64,000 bases of DNA from Mycobacterium sp. 1245111.1. Its GTDB lineage: Bacteria > Actinomycetota > Actinomycetes > Mycobacteriales > Mycobacteriaceae. This document shows positions 10,682-20,464 of the stretch, piece after piece. The notes beneath the pieces are model-generated. The model did no database searches. It saw only the letters and a list, made by a program, of their open reading frames with translations, and was not told where the DNA came from. A program made the position numbers and the translations under genes. Positions within the stretch are counted from its first letter, which is position 1; every line of letters begins with the position of its first letter. The stretch is from assembly GCF_001673405.1 (NCBI RefSeq), contig NZ_LZLV01000095.1, forward strand, positions 1-64,000. The letters are read 5' to 3'.

Positions 10682-11619
10682 CTGTGATCGACGCGCACCG
10701 CACGGACGCGCCTCGCAGGCGCGGACCGTCGCGGCGCCGCGCCCGCTACGGTCGCCTGTTCGTCGCGCCGAACTTGGCGGGCGTCGCGGTCTTCATGTTG
10801 TTTCCGCTCGGATTCTCGCTCTACATGAGCTTTCACAACTGGGACATGTTCAGCCGCGCCAAGTTCGTCGGCGTGGCGAACTACCGCAGCCTCTTCGCCG
10901 AAGACCCGCTGCTGCGCATCGCGTTACGTAACAGCGTGGTCTACACGGTGGGCACCGTCCTACCCACCGTGCTCATCAGCCTGGCCGTGGCCGGCCTGCT
11001 CAATCGAAAAATCAAGGGTATCGCCATATTTCGAACCGTCATCTTCGTGCCGCTGGCGGTGTCGTCGGTGGTGATGGCGGTCGTCTGGCAGTTCGTCTTC
11101 AACACCAACAACGGCCTGCTCAACATCGTCCTCGGGTGGATCGGTATCGAGCCGATCCCGTGGCTGGTCGACCCGAAGTACGCCATGGCGTCGCTGTGCA
11201 TCGTCAGCGTATGGCGCAGCGTGCCTTTCGCGACGGTCATTCTGTTGGCCGCCATGCAGGGTGTGCCGGAAAACCTGTACGAGGCTGCGCGCCTCGACGG
11301 CGCGGGGGAGCTGCGGCAGTTCTTGTCGATCACGGTGCCGCTGATTCGTAGCGCCGTCTCATTCGTGGTCGTCATCTCGATCATCCACGCGTTTCAGGCA
11401 TTTGATCTGATCTACGTGCTCACCGGACGCAACGGCGGTCCGGAAACCGCGACGTATGTGTTAGGCATCATGTTGTTTCAGCACGCGTTCGCCTTCCTGG
11501 AATTCGGGTACGCGTCAGCGCTGGCGTGGGTGATGTTCGCGATCCTGCTTGTATTGACCGTTGTGCAATTGCGGTTGGGTCGACGTCGGGCTGCGCAGGA
11601 GGAACGATCGTGGGCCTAG
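10678..11619 (+). CDS. Sugar ABC transporter permease 1 (Rv2040c-type)
   Basis: A 313-residue MalF/UgpA-type inner-membrane permease with six predicted helices. The EAA loop that contacts the ATPase is visible as NLYEAARLDGAGELRQFLSITVPLI (about residues 198-222). It starts by ATGA overlap with the substrate-binding gene and overlaps the next permease by 10 bp, so it belongs to one translationally coupled importer operon. Confidence 0.94.
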   Translation: MTVIDAHRTDAPRRRGPSRRRARYGRLFVAPNLAGVAVFMLFPLGFSLYMSFHNWDMFSRAKFVGVANYRSLFAEDPLLRIALRNSVVYTVGTVLPTVLISLAVAGLLNRKIKGIAIFRTVIFVPLAVSSVVMAVVWQFVFNTNNGLLNIVLGWIGIEPIPWLVDPKYAMASLCIVSVWRSVPFATVILLAAMQGVPENLYEAARLDGAGELRQFLSITVPLIRSAVSFVVVISIIHAFQAFDLIYVLTGRNGGPETATYVLGIMLFQHAFAFLEFGYASALAWVMFAILLVLTVVQLRLGRRRAAQEERSWA

Positions 11620-12452
11620 CCGGACGGGCGCTCAGGCCCAAGGTATTTCGCGGTGTCGTGCTGTATGTGGTGCTGACGGCGATCGCGACGTGTGCGCTGT
11701 TTCCGATCCTGTGGGCGGTGTCGGGTTCGCTGAAGACGGCGGGCGAGGTGACCATGCCGACGCTGTTCCCCGCGCATCCGCAGTGGTCCAACTACGGCGA
11801 GGTGTTCGCTGTGATGCCGTTCTGGCGGATGTTCGTCAACTCGGTGCTGTATGCCGCCTGCGTCAGCATCGGCCAGGTGTTCTTCTGTTCACTGGCCGGA
11901 TATGCATTCGCACGCCTCCGCTTTCGAGGCCGCGACACGTTGTTCGTCCTATACCTGGGAACGTTGATGGTACCGCTGACCGTGACAGTGATCCCACAAT
12001 TCATCCTGATGCGCGTCGCCGGATTGACCGATACACCGTGGGCCATGATCGTTCCTGGATTGTTCGGTAGCGCATTCGGTACCTACCTGATGCGCCAGTT
12101 CTTCCGCACGCTGCCGGACGAACTCGAAGAGGCAGCGATTCTCGACGGCTGCTCCCCGTGGCAGATTTACTGGCGGATACTGCTCCCGCACGCCAGACCC
12201 GCGGTGATGGTGTTGGCGGTGCTCACCTGGGTCAACGTCTGGAACGATTTTTTGTGGCCGCTGTTGATGATTCAGCGCAGCAGTATCTCAACGCTGACCC
12301 TTGGGCTGGTTCGGATGCAAGGTGAATACTCCGCCCGTTGGCCCGTGCTGATGGCCGCATCCGTGCTGATTCTGTTGCCGCTGTTGTTGGTGTACGCGGT
12401 CGCGCAGCGCGCTTTCATCCGCGGCATCGCGGTTACCGGGCTAGGTGGGTAG
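11610..12452 (+). CDS. Sugar ABC transporter permease 2 (Rv2039c-type)
   Basis: A 280-residue MalG/UgpE-type permease with six helices and an EAA loop ELEEAAILDGCSPWQIYWRILLPH (about residues 171-194). The GTG at 11610 is chosen because AGGAGGA (11597-11603) lies at good spacing. The in-frame ATG at 11526 would sit within permease 1. It pairs with permease 1 to form the channel of the importer. Confidence 0.93.
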   Translation: MGLAGRALRPKVFRGVVLYVVLTAIATCALFPILWAVSGSLKTAGEVTMPTLFPAHPQWSNYGEVFAVMPFWRMFVNSVLYAACVSIGQVFFCSLAGYAFARLRFRGRDTLFVLYLGTLMVPLTVTVIPQFILMRVAGLTDTPWAMIVPGLFGSAFGTYLMRQFFRTLPDELEEAAILDGCSPWQIYWRILLPHARPAVMVLAVLTWVNVWNDFLWPLLMIQRSSISTLTLGLVRMQGEYSARWPVLMAASVLILLPLLLVYAVAQRAFIRGIAVTGLGG

Positions 12453-12455
12453 CAC

Positions 12456-13526
12456 ATGGCGGTGGTGACATTCGACCAAGCGACCAGGCGCTACGCCGGC
12501 GCGGAGCGCCCCGCGGTCGACCGCTTGGACCTCGACGTCGGCGACGGCGAATTCGTCGTGTTGGTCGGGCCGTCCGGATGCGGCAAGACCACGTCGCTGC
12601 GCATGATCGCCGGACTGGAAACCGTCGACTCCGGGCGAATCCTCATCGGCGGCCGGGACGTCACCGGCGACGATCCCAAGGACCGCGACGTGGCGATGGT
12701 CTTCCAGAACTACGCGTTGTACCCCCACATGACCGTCGCGCAGAACATGGGGTTCGCACTCAAGATCGCCGGGCTGGCGAAAAGCGAAATCCGGGAACGG
12801 GTCGTGGACGCGGCGCGTTTGCTCGACCTCGAGCGATACCTCGATCGCAAACCGAAGGAGCTGTCCGGCGGCCAGCGTCAGCGGGTTGCCATGGGGCGCG
12901 CCATCGTTCGTCGGCCACAGGTGTTCTTGATGGACGAGCCGCTGTCCAACCTGGACGCGAAATTGCGGGTGCAGACCCGCAACCAGATCGCGGGCCTGCA
13001 ACGCAGGCTGGAGACCACCACCGTCTACGTGACCCACGACCAAGTCGAGGCGATGACAATGGGCGATCGCGTCGCGGTGTTGCGCGACGGGGTTCTGCAG
13101 CAATGCGCAGCGCCTCGTGAGCTCTACCGCAATCCCGTCAACACGTTCGTGGCGGAGTTCATCGGCTCGCCGGCCATGAATCTGCTGGCCGCGCCGGTGG
13201 TCGACCGCTGCGTGGCACTGGGGGACTGGTCGATCCCGCTGCCTCGCGAGATCAGCGCTGCGACAGACGAACTGGTGATAGGTGTGCGGCCGGAGCATCT
13301 GGACATCGGCGGCAGCGGCATCGAGATGCAGATTGATGTGGTCGAGGAACTCGGTGCGGACGCCTATCTCTACGGCCGAATCACGCTTGGCGACAACACG
13401 TTCGCGCAGCCGATCGTCGCACGCGCCGGCGGGCAGGACCCGCCGGCGCGCGGTTCTCGTGTGCGGTTGCGCCCGCAACCGGGACACCTGCACTTCTTCG
13501 GCGTCGACGGCCGCCGGCTGCGGTGA
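12456..13526 (+). CDS. Sugar ABC transporter ATP-binding protein (Rv2038c-type)
   Basis: A 356-residue UgpC/MsmX-class ATPase. Walker A is GPSGCGKTT (about residues 38-46), the Q-loop MVFQNYALYPHMTV, the signature LSGGQRQRVAMGRAI, Walker B VFLMDEPLSNLDA and the H-loop VYVTHDQ. The C-terminal ~120 residues form the OB-fold regulatory domain (ELVIGVRPEHLDI). It is the last gene of the pncA-ABC operon, followed 11 bp later by a strong hairpin. Confidence 0.96.
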   Translation: MAVVTFDQATRRYAGAERPAVDRLDLDVGDGEFVVLVGPSGCGKTTSLRMIAGLETVDSGRILIGGRDVTGDDPKDRDVAMVFQNYALYPHMTVAQNMGFALKIAGLAKSEIRERVVDAARLLDLERYLDRKPKELSGGQRQRVAMGRAIVRRPQVFLMDEPLSNLDAKLRVQTRNQIAGLQRRLETTTVYVTHDQVEAMTMGDRVAVLRDGVLQQCAAPRELYRNPVNTFVAEFIGSPAMNLLAAPVVDRCVALGDWSIPLPREISAATDELVIGVRPEHLDIGGSGIEMQIDVVEELGADAYLYGRITLGDNTFAQPIVARAGGQDPPARGSRVRLRPQPGHLHFFGVDGRRLR

Positions 13527-13537
13527 GCACAGAGGCG

Positions 13538-13571
13538 GCCGGGGCCGGGCGATGCTCGCCCCGGCCCCGGC
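13538..13571. terminator. GC-rich bidirectional hairpin terminator
   Basis: GCCGGGGCCGGGCG, a 5-base loop and CGCCCCGGCCCCGGC form a stem of about 14 bp with one bulged C. It lies between the converging ABC ATPase and lipoprotein genes. There is no U tract, which is usual for mycobacterial terminators. Confidence 0.6.
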
Positions 13572-13586
13572 TACTGACCTGATGCG

Positions 13587-14381
13587 CTAGGCGGGAATCG
13601 AGTTTCCGATTCGATCCAGGATGGTGGGCACCGCGGCACCGGTGTCGCCGCGCTGGCACACCCGGGCCGCGTAGATCACGTTGTTTTTCACCCGCGCACC
13701 GTGCGAGCAGCCCCAACCGTCGGCGTTGTTGTTCGTCAACTCGGTGTTGTGCCAGTTCGCGCTCGCCGGGTCGCCCGGTTGGACCTGGAACTGCCAGGTG
13801 GTCCCGGCGTTGTCGGTCGGGCGGTGCACCGAGACGTTATTGCACTGGTCGAGCGCCTTGAATGCGTTCTGAAAGGCCGCGGTCGCGGCCGCGGCGTCGG
13901 CGTAGGTGGCAATCTCCTGCTCGACGACGTGCGTGAAGTTGTCCTTGCTCTCTTGCTGACGCAGCGCGCGGAACGTGGTGAAGTCGTTGCCCACTGCGGC
14001 CGTGTTGAGCCCGAACAGCACCGCACAACCCGACTGGTTACCGAGTGCGTAGGGTTGCAGCGGGGTCTTGAACTTCTGCTCGTAATCCAAAGTGCTGCTG
14101 ATGATTCCGCCGGTTTCGTCCAGCGGCAGCAGCAGGCCGTCGACCTTCCCGGGAGAGACCATCGGTGGTGGCGGCGGCGTGGCCGGTGCCGACGAAGACG
14201 GGGGTGCCGACGCCGGGGCGGTCGGGTCGCCGGCCGCGGCCTGCTGTGAGGTCGGTGTCGGTGCGGGCTTGTTGACAGAGGGGTGCACGGTGTCTTCTTC
14301 GCCGTTCTTGGAATGCGAACACCCGACAGCGGCCACCACAATCAGGCCCGCGCAGGTAGAGATAAGTTTTACCCGCTTCAT
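13587..14381 (-). CDS. Lipoprotein with PknH-like sensor domain
   Basis: A 264-residue protein. The signal peptide ends at a lipobox-like AAVGC (about residues 17-21). A Pro/Ala/Ser linker (to about residue 75) follows, then one PknH-type extracellular sensor domain with the four family cysteines (SGCAVLFG, QCNNVSV, WGCSHGARV, ARVCQRG) expected to form two disulfides. It resembles free-standing mycobacterial lipoproteins of this group (LppH/LpqQ-type) that lack a kinase. It is probably anchored at the outer face of the membrane. Ligand unknown. It is first of three neighbouring relatives. Confidence 0.87.
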   Translation of the reverse strand: MKRVKLISTCAGLIVVAAVGCSHSKNGEEDTVHPSVNKPAPTPTSQQAAAGDPTAPASAPPSSSAPATPPPPPMVSPGKVDGLLLPLDETGGIISSTLDYEQKFKTPLQPYALGNQSGCAVLFGLNTAAVGNDFTTFRALRQQESKDNFTHVVEQEIATYADAAAATAAFQNAFKALDQCNNVSVHRPTDNAGTTWQFQVQPGDPASANWHNTELTNNNADGWGCSHGARVKNNVIYAARVCQRGDTGAAVPTILDRIGNSIPA

Positions 14382-14439
14382 TGAATTTGCCCTTTCATGT
14401 CATTCAAACCCGGCGTTTGGTAGTTGGCTCTTTCGCGAC

Positions 14440-15102
14440 TCAAGACGGCAGCCCGCCCACCATCTGGTCCATCATTTGGCTGACCGACGGACCTGCGTTA
14501 CCCATCTGACACACCTGGGCCTTCAGAATCGCGTTCTCGGCGGTGTGCAGATCCACGTAGCAGTTCCATCCGAAGGGGTCGCCTTCGTACAACTGGCCTT
14601 GGTGCCATTTGGCGTCGTCGGTGGTGATCTTGGGGGCTGAGAGTTGCCATGACGGCTTGCTGTCGATGTCGGTGATCTGGACGACCGAATTGCAGCCCGC
14701 GGTTGGTTGGATGCCCTTGGTGAATACGTTCTGAGCGGTTTGTGCGTCGGGGTAGGTCGCTACCGTCTGCAGCACGATGTAGTCCGGAGAATCCTTGTCG
14801 TCTTTGAACAAGGTGATACGGAACAGATTCAAATCAGATCCATAGAATTTGGTGCCCGGCTCGATCAGCGTGCTGCATTCCTGATGCTGGTCTAGTTGCG
14901 CTTCCGGCAACGGACGCTTGCCTTTGAGCTGGACCGGCAGGTTGGTGCCGAGGATGTCGCCGACGGTGTCTGCGGACAGCAGTACAGAGTCGATGTTTGA
15001 GCCCGTCACACGACCCGATGACGAATCGGCTGTGGCGGGTGATGCCGCTGATATCAACGCGACTAAGCCGGCGCAGCCCAGCGTTAGAAGTTCACGTTTC
15101 AT
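14440..15102 (-). CDS. Secreted PknH-like sensor domain protein
   Basis: A 220-residue protein with an N-terminal signal peptide (KRELLTLGCAGLVALISA, Ala-rich cleavage region near SPATA) but no lipobox after it, so it is probably secreted rather than lipid-anchored. One PknH-type domain follows with four cysteines (HQECSTLIE, AGCNSVV, WNCYVDL, AQVCQMG). ATG 15102 is preceded by AGGAGG at about 10 bp, which decides it over an upstream in-frame start at 15129. The 58-bp gap to the downstream paralogue suggests a shared transcript. Confidence 0.86.
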   Translation of the reverse strand: MKRELLTLGCAGLVALISAASPATADSSSGRVTGSNIDSVLLSADTVGDILGTNLPVQLKGKRPLPEAQLDQHQECSTLIEPGTKFYGSDLNLFRITLFKDDKDSPDYIVLQTVATYPDAQTAQNVFTKGIQPTAGCNSVVQITDIDSKPSWQLSAPKITTDDAKWHQGQLYEGDPFGWNCYVDLHTAENAILKAQVCQMGNAGPSVSQMMDQMVGGLPS

Positions 15103-15292
15103 CGAGATTCTTGCCTCCTGTGATCTCAACCCTCAACGTTTACGAGCACGTGCGTTCTGTAGGGAGCTTAGTGCGGTGGGAAGCCTATCCGGCACACAAG
15201 TTTTGCGCGGGCGGATTGCATGAAACTCTGGTCTATCCAACATGTCTCGTGCACTCGGGCGCTCACGACCATTGCGTGCTGGACAGGTCCGC

Positions 15293-16654
15293 TCACTTGG
15301 GAATGGAATCCGCCATTTCGTTGGCTATCTGCGACACCACATCCGCCGGATTGCCGTACTGGCAGACCTTGGCGACGAAAAGCACGTTGCTTTGTGCGCG
15401 GAAATCGAATCCGCAGTGCCAGGTGTCCGGTTGTCCATTGGTCAGCTCGGCAAACGACCATTGGGCATCGTTGCCGTTGATGATCGGGGCGGACAACTGG
15501 AACTGCTGGTTCGCCTGTGCGGTCGGAACTCGGGCGCCATCGCAACCGCCGACACCTTTGAACGCGTTCTGGAAGGCGTTCAATGCGGCTTGAGCGTCCA
15601 CATAGGTGGCGACTCTTTGGTTGACGATGTGTTGCCAACTGTCCTTGTCTTCGCGTGCATCAACTTCGCGAAATGCGGTGTAATCGACGTTGACACCGAA
15701 CGACGTGGTATCGGGCCCCAATAGTGGGCCGCAATGGGACTGGGCGCCCAAGTCGACGGGATCGGGCGGGTAGTAACCCTTCTCGATCGAGCCGAGGTTG
15801 GCGCCGATGACCTTTCCGAGCTGCGCGACACTCACGATGACGGACTTGATCTTGTCCGGTCCGAGGAAATCCGACGGTGCCTTGGGGGCCGGCTTGTCGG
15901 GGGGTGGGATTCGGGCACTGATCTGATCGACTACCGCCGCCGCCGTCGGGGTTCCGTTGGCCCAGGCGCAGAAGTATGCCTCGATGATGACGTTGTTTTT
16001 GACCCGCACGTTGTGGTCGCAACGCCATCCGAGATTTTGTTGTTTATCGGTCTGCTGGAGTGAGCTGAACGTCACCACATCGCCGTTGAATGGCCCGGGT
16101 GCCAATATCTTCCACACGGTCGGATCCGAATTAGCGTTGATCAGCGTTGCATTGCACTTGCCCAACGCGTTGTACGCATTGTGGAAGAGTTCGCTGGCTT
16201 TGGCGGATGTTTCGAATGTGGCCACGTGTTGAGTGAGCGATCCGATGAGGCTGTCGCCTTTGGTCCCGTTGTTTTTAATTCCGCGATAGGCAGTGAACTC
16301 GCCACCGCCGAGCGCATCCTTGGTGAGTCCCATGGCCAGGGCGCAGTCGGGCTTGCTGTAGTCGCCCGCCGCCGAGCCCGGGGACGCAAATTCCGTCCGG
16401 TCGTCCAGTGGCAGACCGGCGATCTCATCGACATCTTCGGTGGACAGTGTGAGGTTTTTGATGCTGCTGGCGGACAACGGTTTTGGCGGCGGCGCGGGAC
16501 TGGTTGGAGCCGCATCCGGGGCATGTCCCGCGGTGGTCTTCTTCGCCTGCACCGGAATCCCGGCGGTCGTGTGGGTGCCGCAGGCCGCGAGCGTCAACGC
16601 AATCACTGCCGTACTGCCCACCACCAAAAATCGACGCCGTAGTCCATGCATCAT
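15293..16654 (-). CDS. Lipoprotein with two tandem PknH-like sensor domains
   Basis: A 453-residue protein. The signal peptide ends in a good lipobox LTLAAC (cysteine about residue 25). A short Ala/Pro linker is followed by two PknH-type sensor domains, about residues 62-250 and 265-453. Each has the four cysteines (DCALAMG/KCNATLI/WRCDHNV/YFCAWA and HCGPLLG/GCDGARV/WHCGFDF/KVCQYG). The two-domain form is unusual beside the single-domain neighbours and suggests a duplication-fusion. It is separated from the divergent S53 peptidase gene by about 220 bp that must hold both promoters. Confidence 0.87.
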   Translation of the reverse strand: MMHGLRRRFLVVGSTAVIALTLAACGTHTTAGIPVQAKKTTAGHAPDAAPTSPAPPPKPLSASSIKNLTLSTEDVDEIAGLPLDDRTEFASPGSAAGDYSKPDCALAMGLTKDALGGGEFTAYRGIKNNGTKGDSLIGSLTQHVATFETSAKASELFHNAYNALGKCNATLINANSDPTVWKILAPGPFNGDVVTFSSLQQTDKQQNLGWRCDHNVRVKNNVIIEAYFCAWANGTPTAAAVVDQISARIPPPDKPAPKAPSDFLGPDKIKSVIVSVAQLGKVIGANLGSIEKGYYPPDPVDLGAQSHCGPLLGPDTTSFGVNVDYTAFREVDAREDKDSWQHIVNQRVATYVDAQAALNAFQNAFKGVGGCDGARVPTAQANQQFQLSAPIINGNDAQWSFAELTNGQPDTWHCGFDFRAQSNVLFVAKVCQYGNPADVVSQIANEMADSIPK

Positions 16655-16874
16655 CAGTTGCGGTCCTCTCGTCGTTCCGGTGCACGCGGGAAGTAGGGCA
16701 GGCTGATGTTAGCCTGCTTGCCAATTTTGTGTGATTCATATGTCTACCGCCCGCGGTAGCGTAAACGGCAGCGCGTGAGCAAAATTCGCTGAATCGGCAC
16801 AAGAGCGGTTTGGATGTGAAGTACTTTTGCCGATGGCCGGCACTCATGCGGAATCAATCGTCGAAGGAGTAGCG

Positions 16875-18497
16875 GTGATTCGACTGTGGGGCCCGGCGGG
16901 CGCCGTTGTCAATCGTGCGGGCCTGCGTCTGGTGGCGTTGCTGGCCGCGGTGTACCTGGTATTCGCCATGGGAACCGGACCTACCGGGGCCAGCCGTCCG
17001 CGCCTGATCACCGGACCGATGGCATGGCTGCTGAGCGCTTCCAAGGACATGGGTCCGGCGCACAAGGCCGCGATCTCGCTGGCCGCTGCCCTGCATCACT
17101 CGGAGCGCCCCGACGCCTTGATCGGCTGGACCCAACGGCACCACCTGACCGTGCAGTGGCAGCCGGGCGCCGACTGGGCGTACATCGAGGGGACACCGGG
17201 CAACCTTGGATCGGCGTTCGACGTCGCGATCCACGACTACCGCAGCCGAAGCGGTGAGGTCTTCTACGCAGCGACGCAGCAGCCGTCCATCCCGGCCGCG
17301 TTGAAGGGGGAGGTCAGCGAGCTCGGGAGCATTCTGGGCTATCAGCTGATGCACCGCGCGCAGCCGCCGAACATCCCCGTTGACGTCCCGCGCGGCGGGC
17401 TCAGGCCACCCGCGCTGCTGCGTACGTACAACGCCGAACCGTTGGCGCGCGACGGCTTCACCGGCAAGGGGCAGACCGTGGTGTTCTTCGAGATCGACGG
17501 GTACAAGCAAACCGATCTCGACCAGTGGGCCGACAAGTTGGGCTCGCCGCGTTTCACCCCGGAGCTCATCGGGGGACAACCGGGCAAGGTACTCGGCGAG
17601 ACCGAGATGGACCTCGAAGTCGTTCACGCCATCGTTCCCGACGCCAGGCTGGTCGTCGTCAACGCGCTCGCGTTCGGTGGGTCGACCAGCTATGCGCAGG
17701 CGGGGCAGATGTACCAGCTCGCCGACCGACAGTTCCCGGGGGCGGTGTGGAGCACGTCGTTGGGGATCGGCTGCGACCGGATGGCCACCGCGGCCGACCT
17801 CGCCCCAGTCGAATCGGCCGTTCAAATCGCGGAGTCCCACGGCACGTCGGCCTTCATGTCGAGCGGTGACTCCGGCGGACTGGAATGTGCTGACTTCAAC
17901 GGTGATTGGTCGACACCCCCTGGTGAGAAGGACCAAGGGATCAACGCCGTCGGCTCGGTTCCCGCGATGACCGACGTCGGAGGCACGACGCTGAGTACGG
18001 ACGCCAACGGAGTCTGGGTGTCCGAAGCCAGCTGGTTCGACTCGCCCATGTCGCAGGGCACCGGTGGGGGAGTTTCCCGGTTGTTCCCCCGACCGCGGTG
18101 GCAAAGCGCGGTGTCCTCGGCCTGGGACTCGACGCATCGACTGACGCCCGACGTCGCCGCGGACGCCGACCCCTACAGCGGCGTCAGCATCCTGGTCGAC
18201 GGGCATTGGATGGCCGGCGGCGGCACATCCCAGTCGGCGCCGATCTGGGCGGGGTTGACCGTATTGGTCAACCAATTCCTGTCGGCCAACGGCGGACAGC
18301 CAGTGGGCAACATCAACCCGGTGCTCTATCAGGTCGCGAGCGGCGCGGCCAGACCGGCCTTCCACGATGTGGTCGTGGGCGGCAACGCCGTTCACATCGC
18401 GGTGCCCGGCTACGACCTGGTGACCGGCCTGGGCACTCCTGACACCGACAACCTCGCGCACGATATTCTCGATGTCCAGAAAGGGGTTCGGCAATGA
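16875..18497 (+). CDS. S53 family (sedolisin/kumamolisin) serine peptidase
   Basis: About 540 residues. It has an N-terminal hydrophobic signal/anchor (residues about 17-35), a pro-kumamolisin activation domain (about 60-155) and an S53 catalytic domain. The catalytic Glu242 and Asp246 are in GETEMDLE, the oxyanion Asp332 in SSGDSGG, and the catalytic Ser452 in GGGTSQSAP. S53 enzymes act extracytoplasmically at low pH. GTG 16875 has GAAGGAG five bases upstream and is preferred over an ATG at 16827. Its TGA overlaps the next ATG, so it is coupled to the zinc-ribbon membrane protein. Confidence 0.9.
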   Translation: MIRLWGPAGAVVNRAGLRLVALLAAVYLVFAMGTGPTGASRPRLITGPMAWLLSASKDMGPAHKAAISLAAALHHSERPDALIGWTQRHHLTVQWQPGADWAYIEGTPGNLGSAFDVAIHDYRSRSGEVFYAATQQPSIPAALKGEVSELGSILGYQLMHRAQPPNIPVDVPRGGLRPPALLRTYNAEPLARDGFTGKGQTVVFFEIDGYKQTDLDQWADKLGSPRFTPELIGGQPGKVLGETEMDLEVVHAIVPDARLVVVNALAFGGSTSYAQAGQMYQLADRQFPGAVWSTSLGIGCDRMATAADLAPVESAVQIAESHGTSAFMSSGDSGGLECADFNGDWSTPPGEKDQGINAVGSVPAMTDVGGTTLSTDANGVWVSEASWFDSPMSQGTGGGVSRLFPRPRWQSAVSSAWDSTHRLTPDVAADADPYSGVSILVDGHWMAGGGTSQSAPIWAGLTVLVNQFLSANGGQPVGNINPVLYQVASGAARPAFHDVVVGGNAVHIAVPGYDLVTGLGTPDTDNLAHDILDVQKGVRQ

Positions 18498-20464
18498 CGA
18501 CGAGTAGCACTGCCGCCCAACAGGACTCGGTGATTGTGCAGTGCCAGGCCTGTCACAGCGATGTCCCCGGGGGGGCATTCTGCGGTTACTGCGGCGCGCA
18601 TCTTTATCCGCTGCCCGGCAGTGGACCGGATCGGTGGCGGGCCGACTCATACGTCGCCGAGCCGAACGAGCAACTGGTCCGACTCTCGTTGATCAGCAGC
18701 CTCTTTCCGCATTTGGTGCCGCGGTCGCGGACGGCATTTCGGGTCACGCTGGGCCTGTTGATCGTGGTGCTCGTGGTAGTGGCCCTGATGCGCTGGCAGG
18801 CGGCGCTGATCGCGGTCAGCGTGTTCGGTGTGCCCGCGCTGTTCATCGCCTACGTTCGGCAGGCCGGCGTCGGTAGCGACCTCGGTCGACCGGTGATCGC
18901 GTGGACGTCGTTGACGGGGTTGGCGCTCGGGGCGGGCTGGGCGTACCTGACAGGTCCCGTGCTGGCCAACACTTACCTCAGTGCGCTCGGCGCGGGCAAC
19001 GGTAGTGGGCGACTTCTCGCGCAAGGCCTGAGCATCCCGGTGCTCGGAGCGCTGTTGATGCTGGTTCCCGCGGTGCTTGCGCGTGTCTATCGGCCCGCCA
19101 GCCGCGAATCTCTCGACGGGTATGCCGTCGGTGCGCGGTCGGCGTTGTTCTTCACCGCGGCTGCGATCGCCGTTCGCGCCGCCCCTCAGCTGTCGAGTGG
19201 GCTTGTCGCGCACCACAAACCGGCTGGTGTGCTTCTGATGCAGGCAGGCGTGCAAGGTCTCGCGATGCCGCTGACCGCCGCCGCAGCCGGTGGACTAATC
19301 GGCCTCGCGCTGTGGTTCAGCGGTCGCGGACACTTTCAGCGCGGGCCGAAACGGCGTGCCGTGGTAGCAGCGTTGACGCTTGTCGTCGTCATCTACGCGG
19401 CCTTGGGCGTTGTCGACGTCGCCAGCCTGACGCCGGCGGTGCAGCTGTGGTGGCATCTGGTGTTCGCGGCGATTGCCTTGCTGGCGTTGCGAATTGGTGT
19501 GCATTTCGCGCTACTGCATGAGCAGCCCGACGCCACACACGGCGAAGCGGCGTTGTGCGTTCATTGCCGCCACGTCGTTCCGGACATGGCGTTCTGCCCG
19601 AACTGCGGCGCGGCGTCGCGGGCGTCGAGCAGAGTTGCGCGCGGTGCCAGACGTGCGGTGGCCGAAGCGCCGATGGGTGCGGCGCCGGCTGCCCTGTTCC
19701 CCGGCTACGGTGTGCCGCCCGGGTCTTACAGTGCGCCGCTGCCACATTCAACGTCGCCGGCCGGACTGATCGCGGCGGTGGCCGCGGCGTTGACGGTTGC
19801 GGTGGTGGCGGTTTCCGCGATCTCGGTAAACGTCACTCCGGCCGCGGTGCATTACGCATGCCCGCCGGATTGCGGTCGGCCGCCGATCGGGCCGCCGGTC
19901 GGCGGCGAACCCGGGCAGGCGCCGACTCCGGAGCCGCCCGCCGCGACGCCCCCGACCGCGCCGCCGGTCGCTGTCCAGACGTATCCGCGATTCACCTCCA
20001 AGGACGGAGCGTTCTCGGTCGCCTATCTTCCGGCAGCGGACGTGACCAAAAGCGATGACGGCATCACGATGACCTTCGACCGGATCGAAGGGGAGATTCG
20101 CCTGTTCGGCACCCCGGCGAACAATCGGACGCCGCGCCAGATCGTCGAGCAATACATCGAAAAGAATTATCGGACCGCCAAGACCGCGTACCAGATTCCG
20201 AACGCGATGGTGGGTTACGAACCCGGGTATGGGGAGGTCGACGACTTCTCCAATGAGAATCCCAACGCCACTTCCACCCGTGGACGCCTGCTCGTGATGA
20301 CCGCGGTGAAAAATGATCTGGCTCTGGTCGCGGTCGCCGAGGGGCCGATGGTCAGGTTCACGCCGCGTACCTCGGCGCACCCGTCTGCGGTCAACATGAT
20401 CATCGCGCAACTGATGGGTAACTCGGTCAACAGCTTCACCTGGAACAAGCCGGCAGGCCCGTGA
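18494..20464 (+). CDS. Double zinc-ribbon polytopic membrane protein
   Basis: A 656-residue protein. There is a zinc ribbon at residues about 16-36 (CQAC ... CGYC), then seven or so hydrophobic helices (about 75-340), and a second zinc ribbon at about 355-373 (CVHC ... CPNC). A further helix (about 420-445), a Pro-rich linker and a C-terminal ~150-residue extracytoplasmic domain (YPRFTSKDGAFSVAYLP) complete it. Both cysteine quartets are complete. It starts by ATGA overlap with the S53 gene and ends overlapping the lipoprotein gene. The function is not recognised; it may be a membrane scaffold or regulator for the exported partners (inference). Confidence 0.85.
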   Translation: MTTSSTAAQQDSVIVQCQACHSDVPGGAFCGYCGAHLYPLPGSGPDRWRADSYVAEPNEQLVRLSLISSLFPHLVPRSRTAFRVTLGLLIVVLVVVALMRWQAALIAVSVFGVPALFIAYVRQAGVGSDLGRPVIAWTSLTGLALGAGWAYLTGPVLANTYLSALGAGNGSGRLLAQGLSIPVLGALLMLVPAVLARVYRPASRESLDGYAVGARSALFFTAAAIAVRAAPQLSSGLVAHHKPAGVLLMQAGVQGLAMPLTAAAAGGLIGLALWFSGRGHFQRGPKRRAVVAALTLVVVIYAALGVVDVASLTPAVQLWWHLVFAAIALLALRIGVHFALLHEQPDATHGEAALCVHCRHVVPDMAFCPNCGAASRASSRVARGARRAVAEAPMGAAPAALFPGYGVPPGSYSAPLPHSTSPAGLIAAVAAALTVAVVAVSAISVNVTPAAVHYACPPDCGRPPIGPPVGGEPGQAPTPEPPAATPPTAPPVAVQTYPRFTSKDGAFSVAYLPAADVTKSDDGITMTFDRIEGEIRLFGTPANNRTPRQIVEQYIEKNYRTAKTAYQIPNAMVGYEPGYGEVDDFSNENPNATSTRGRLLVMTAVKNDLALVAVAEGPMVRFTPRTSAHPSAVNMIIAQLMGNSVNSFTWNKPAGP

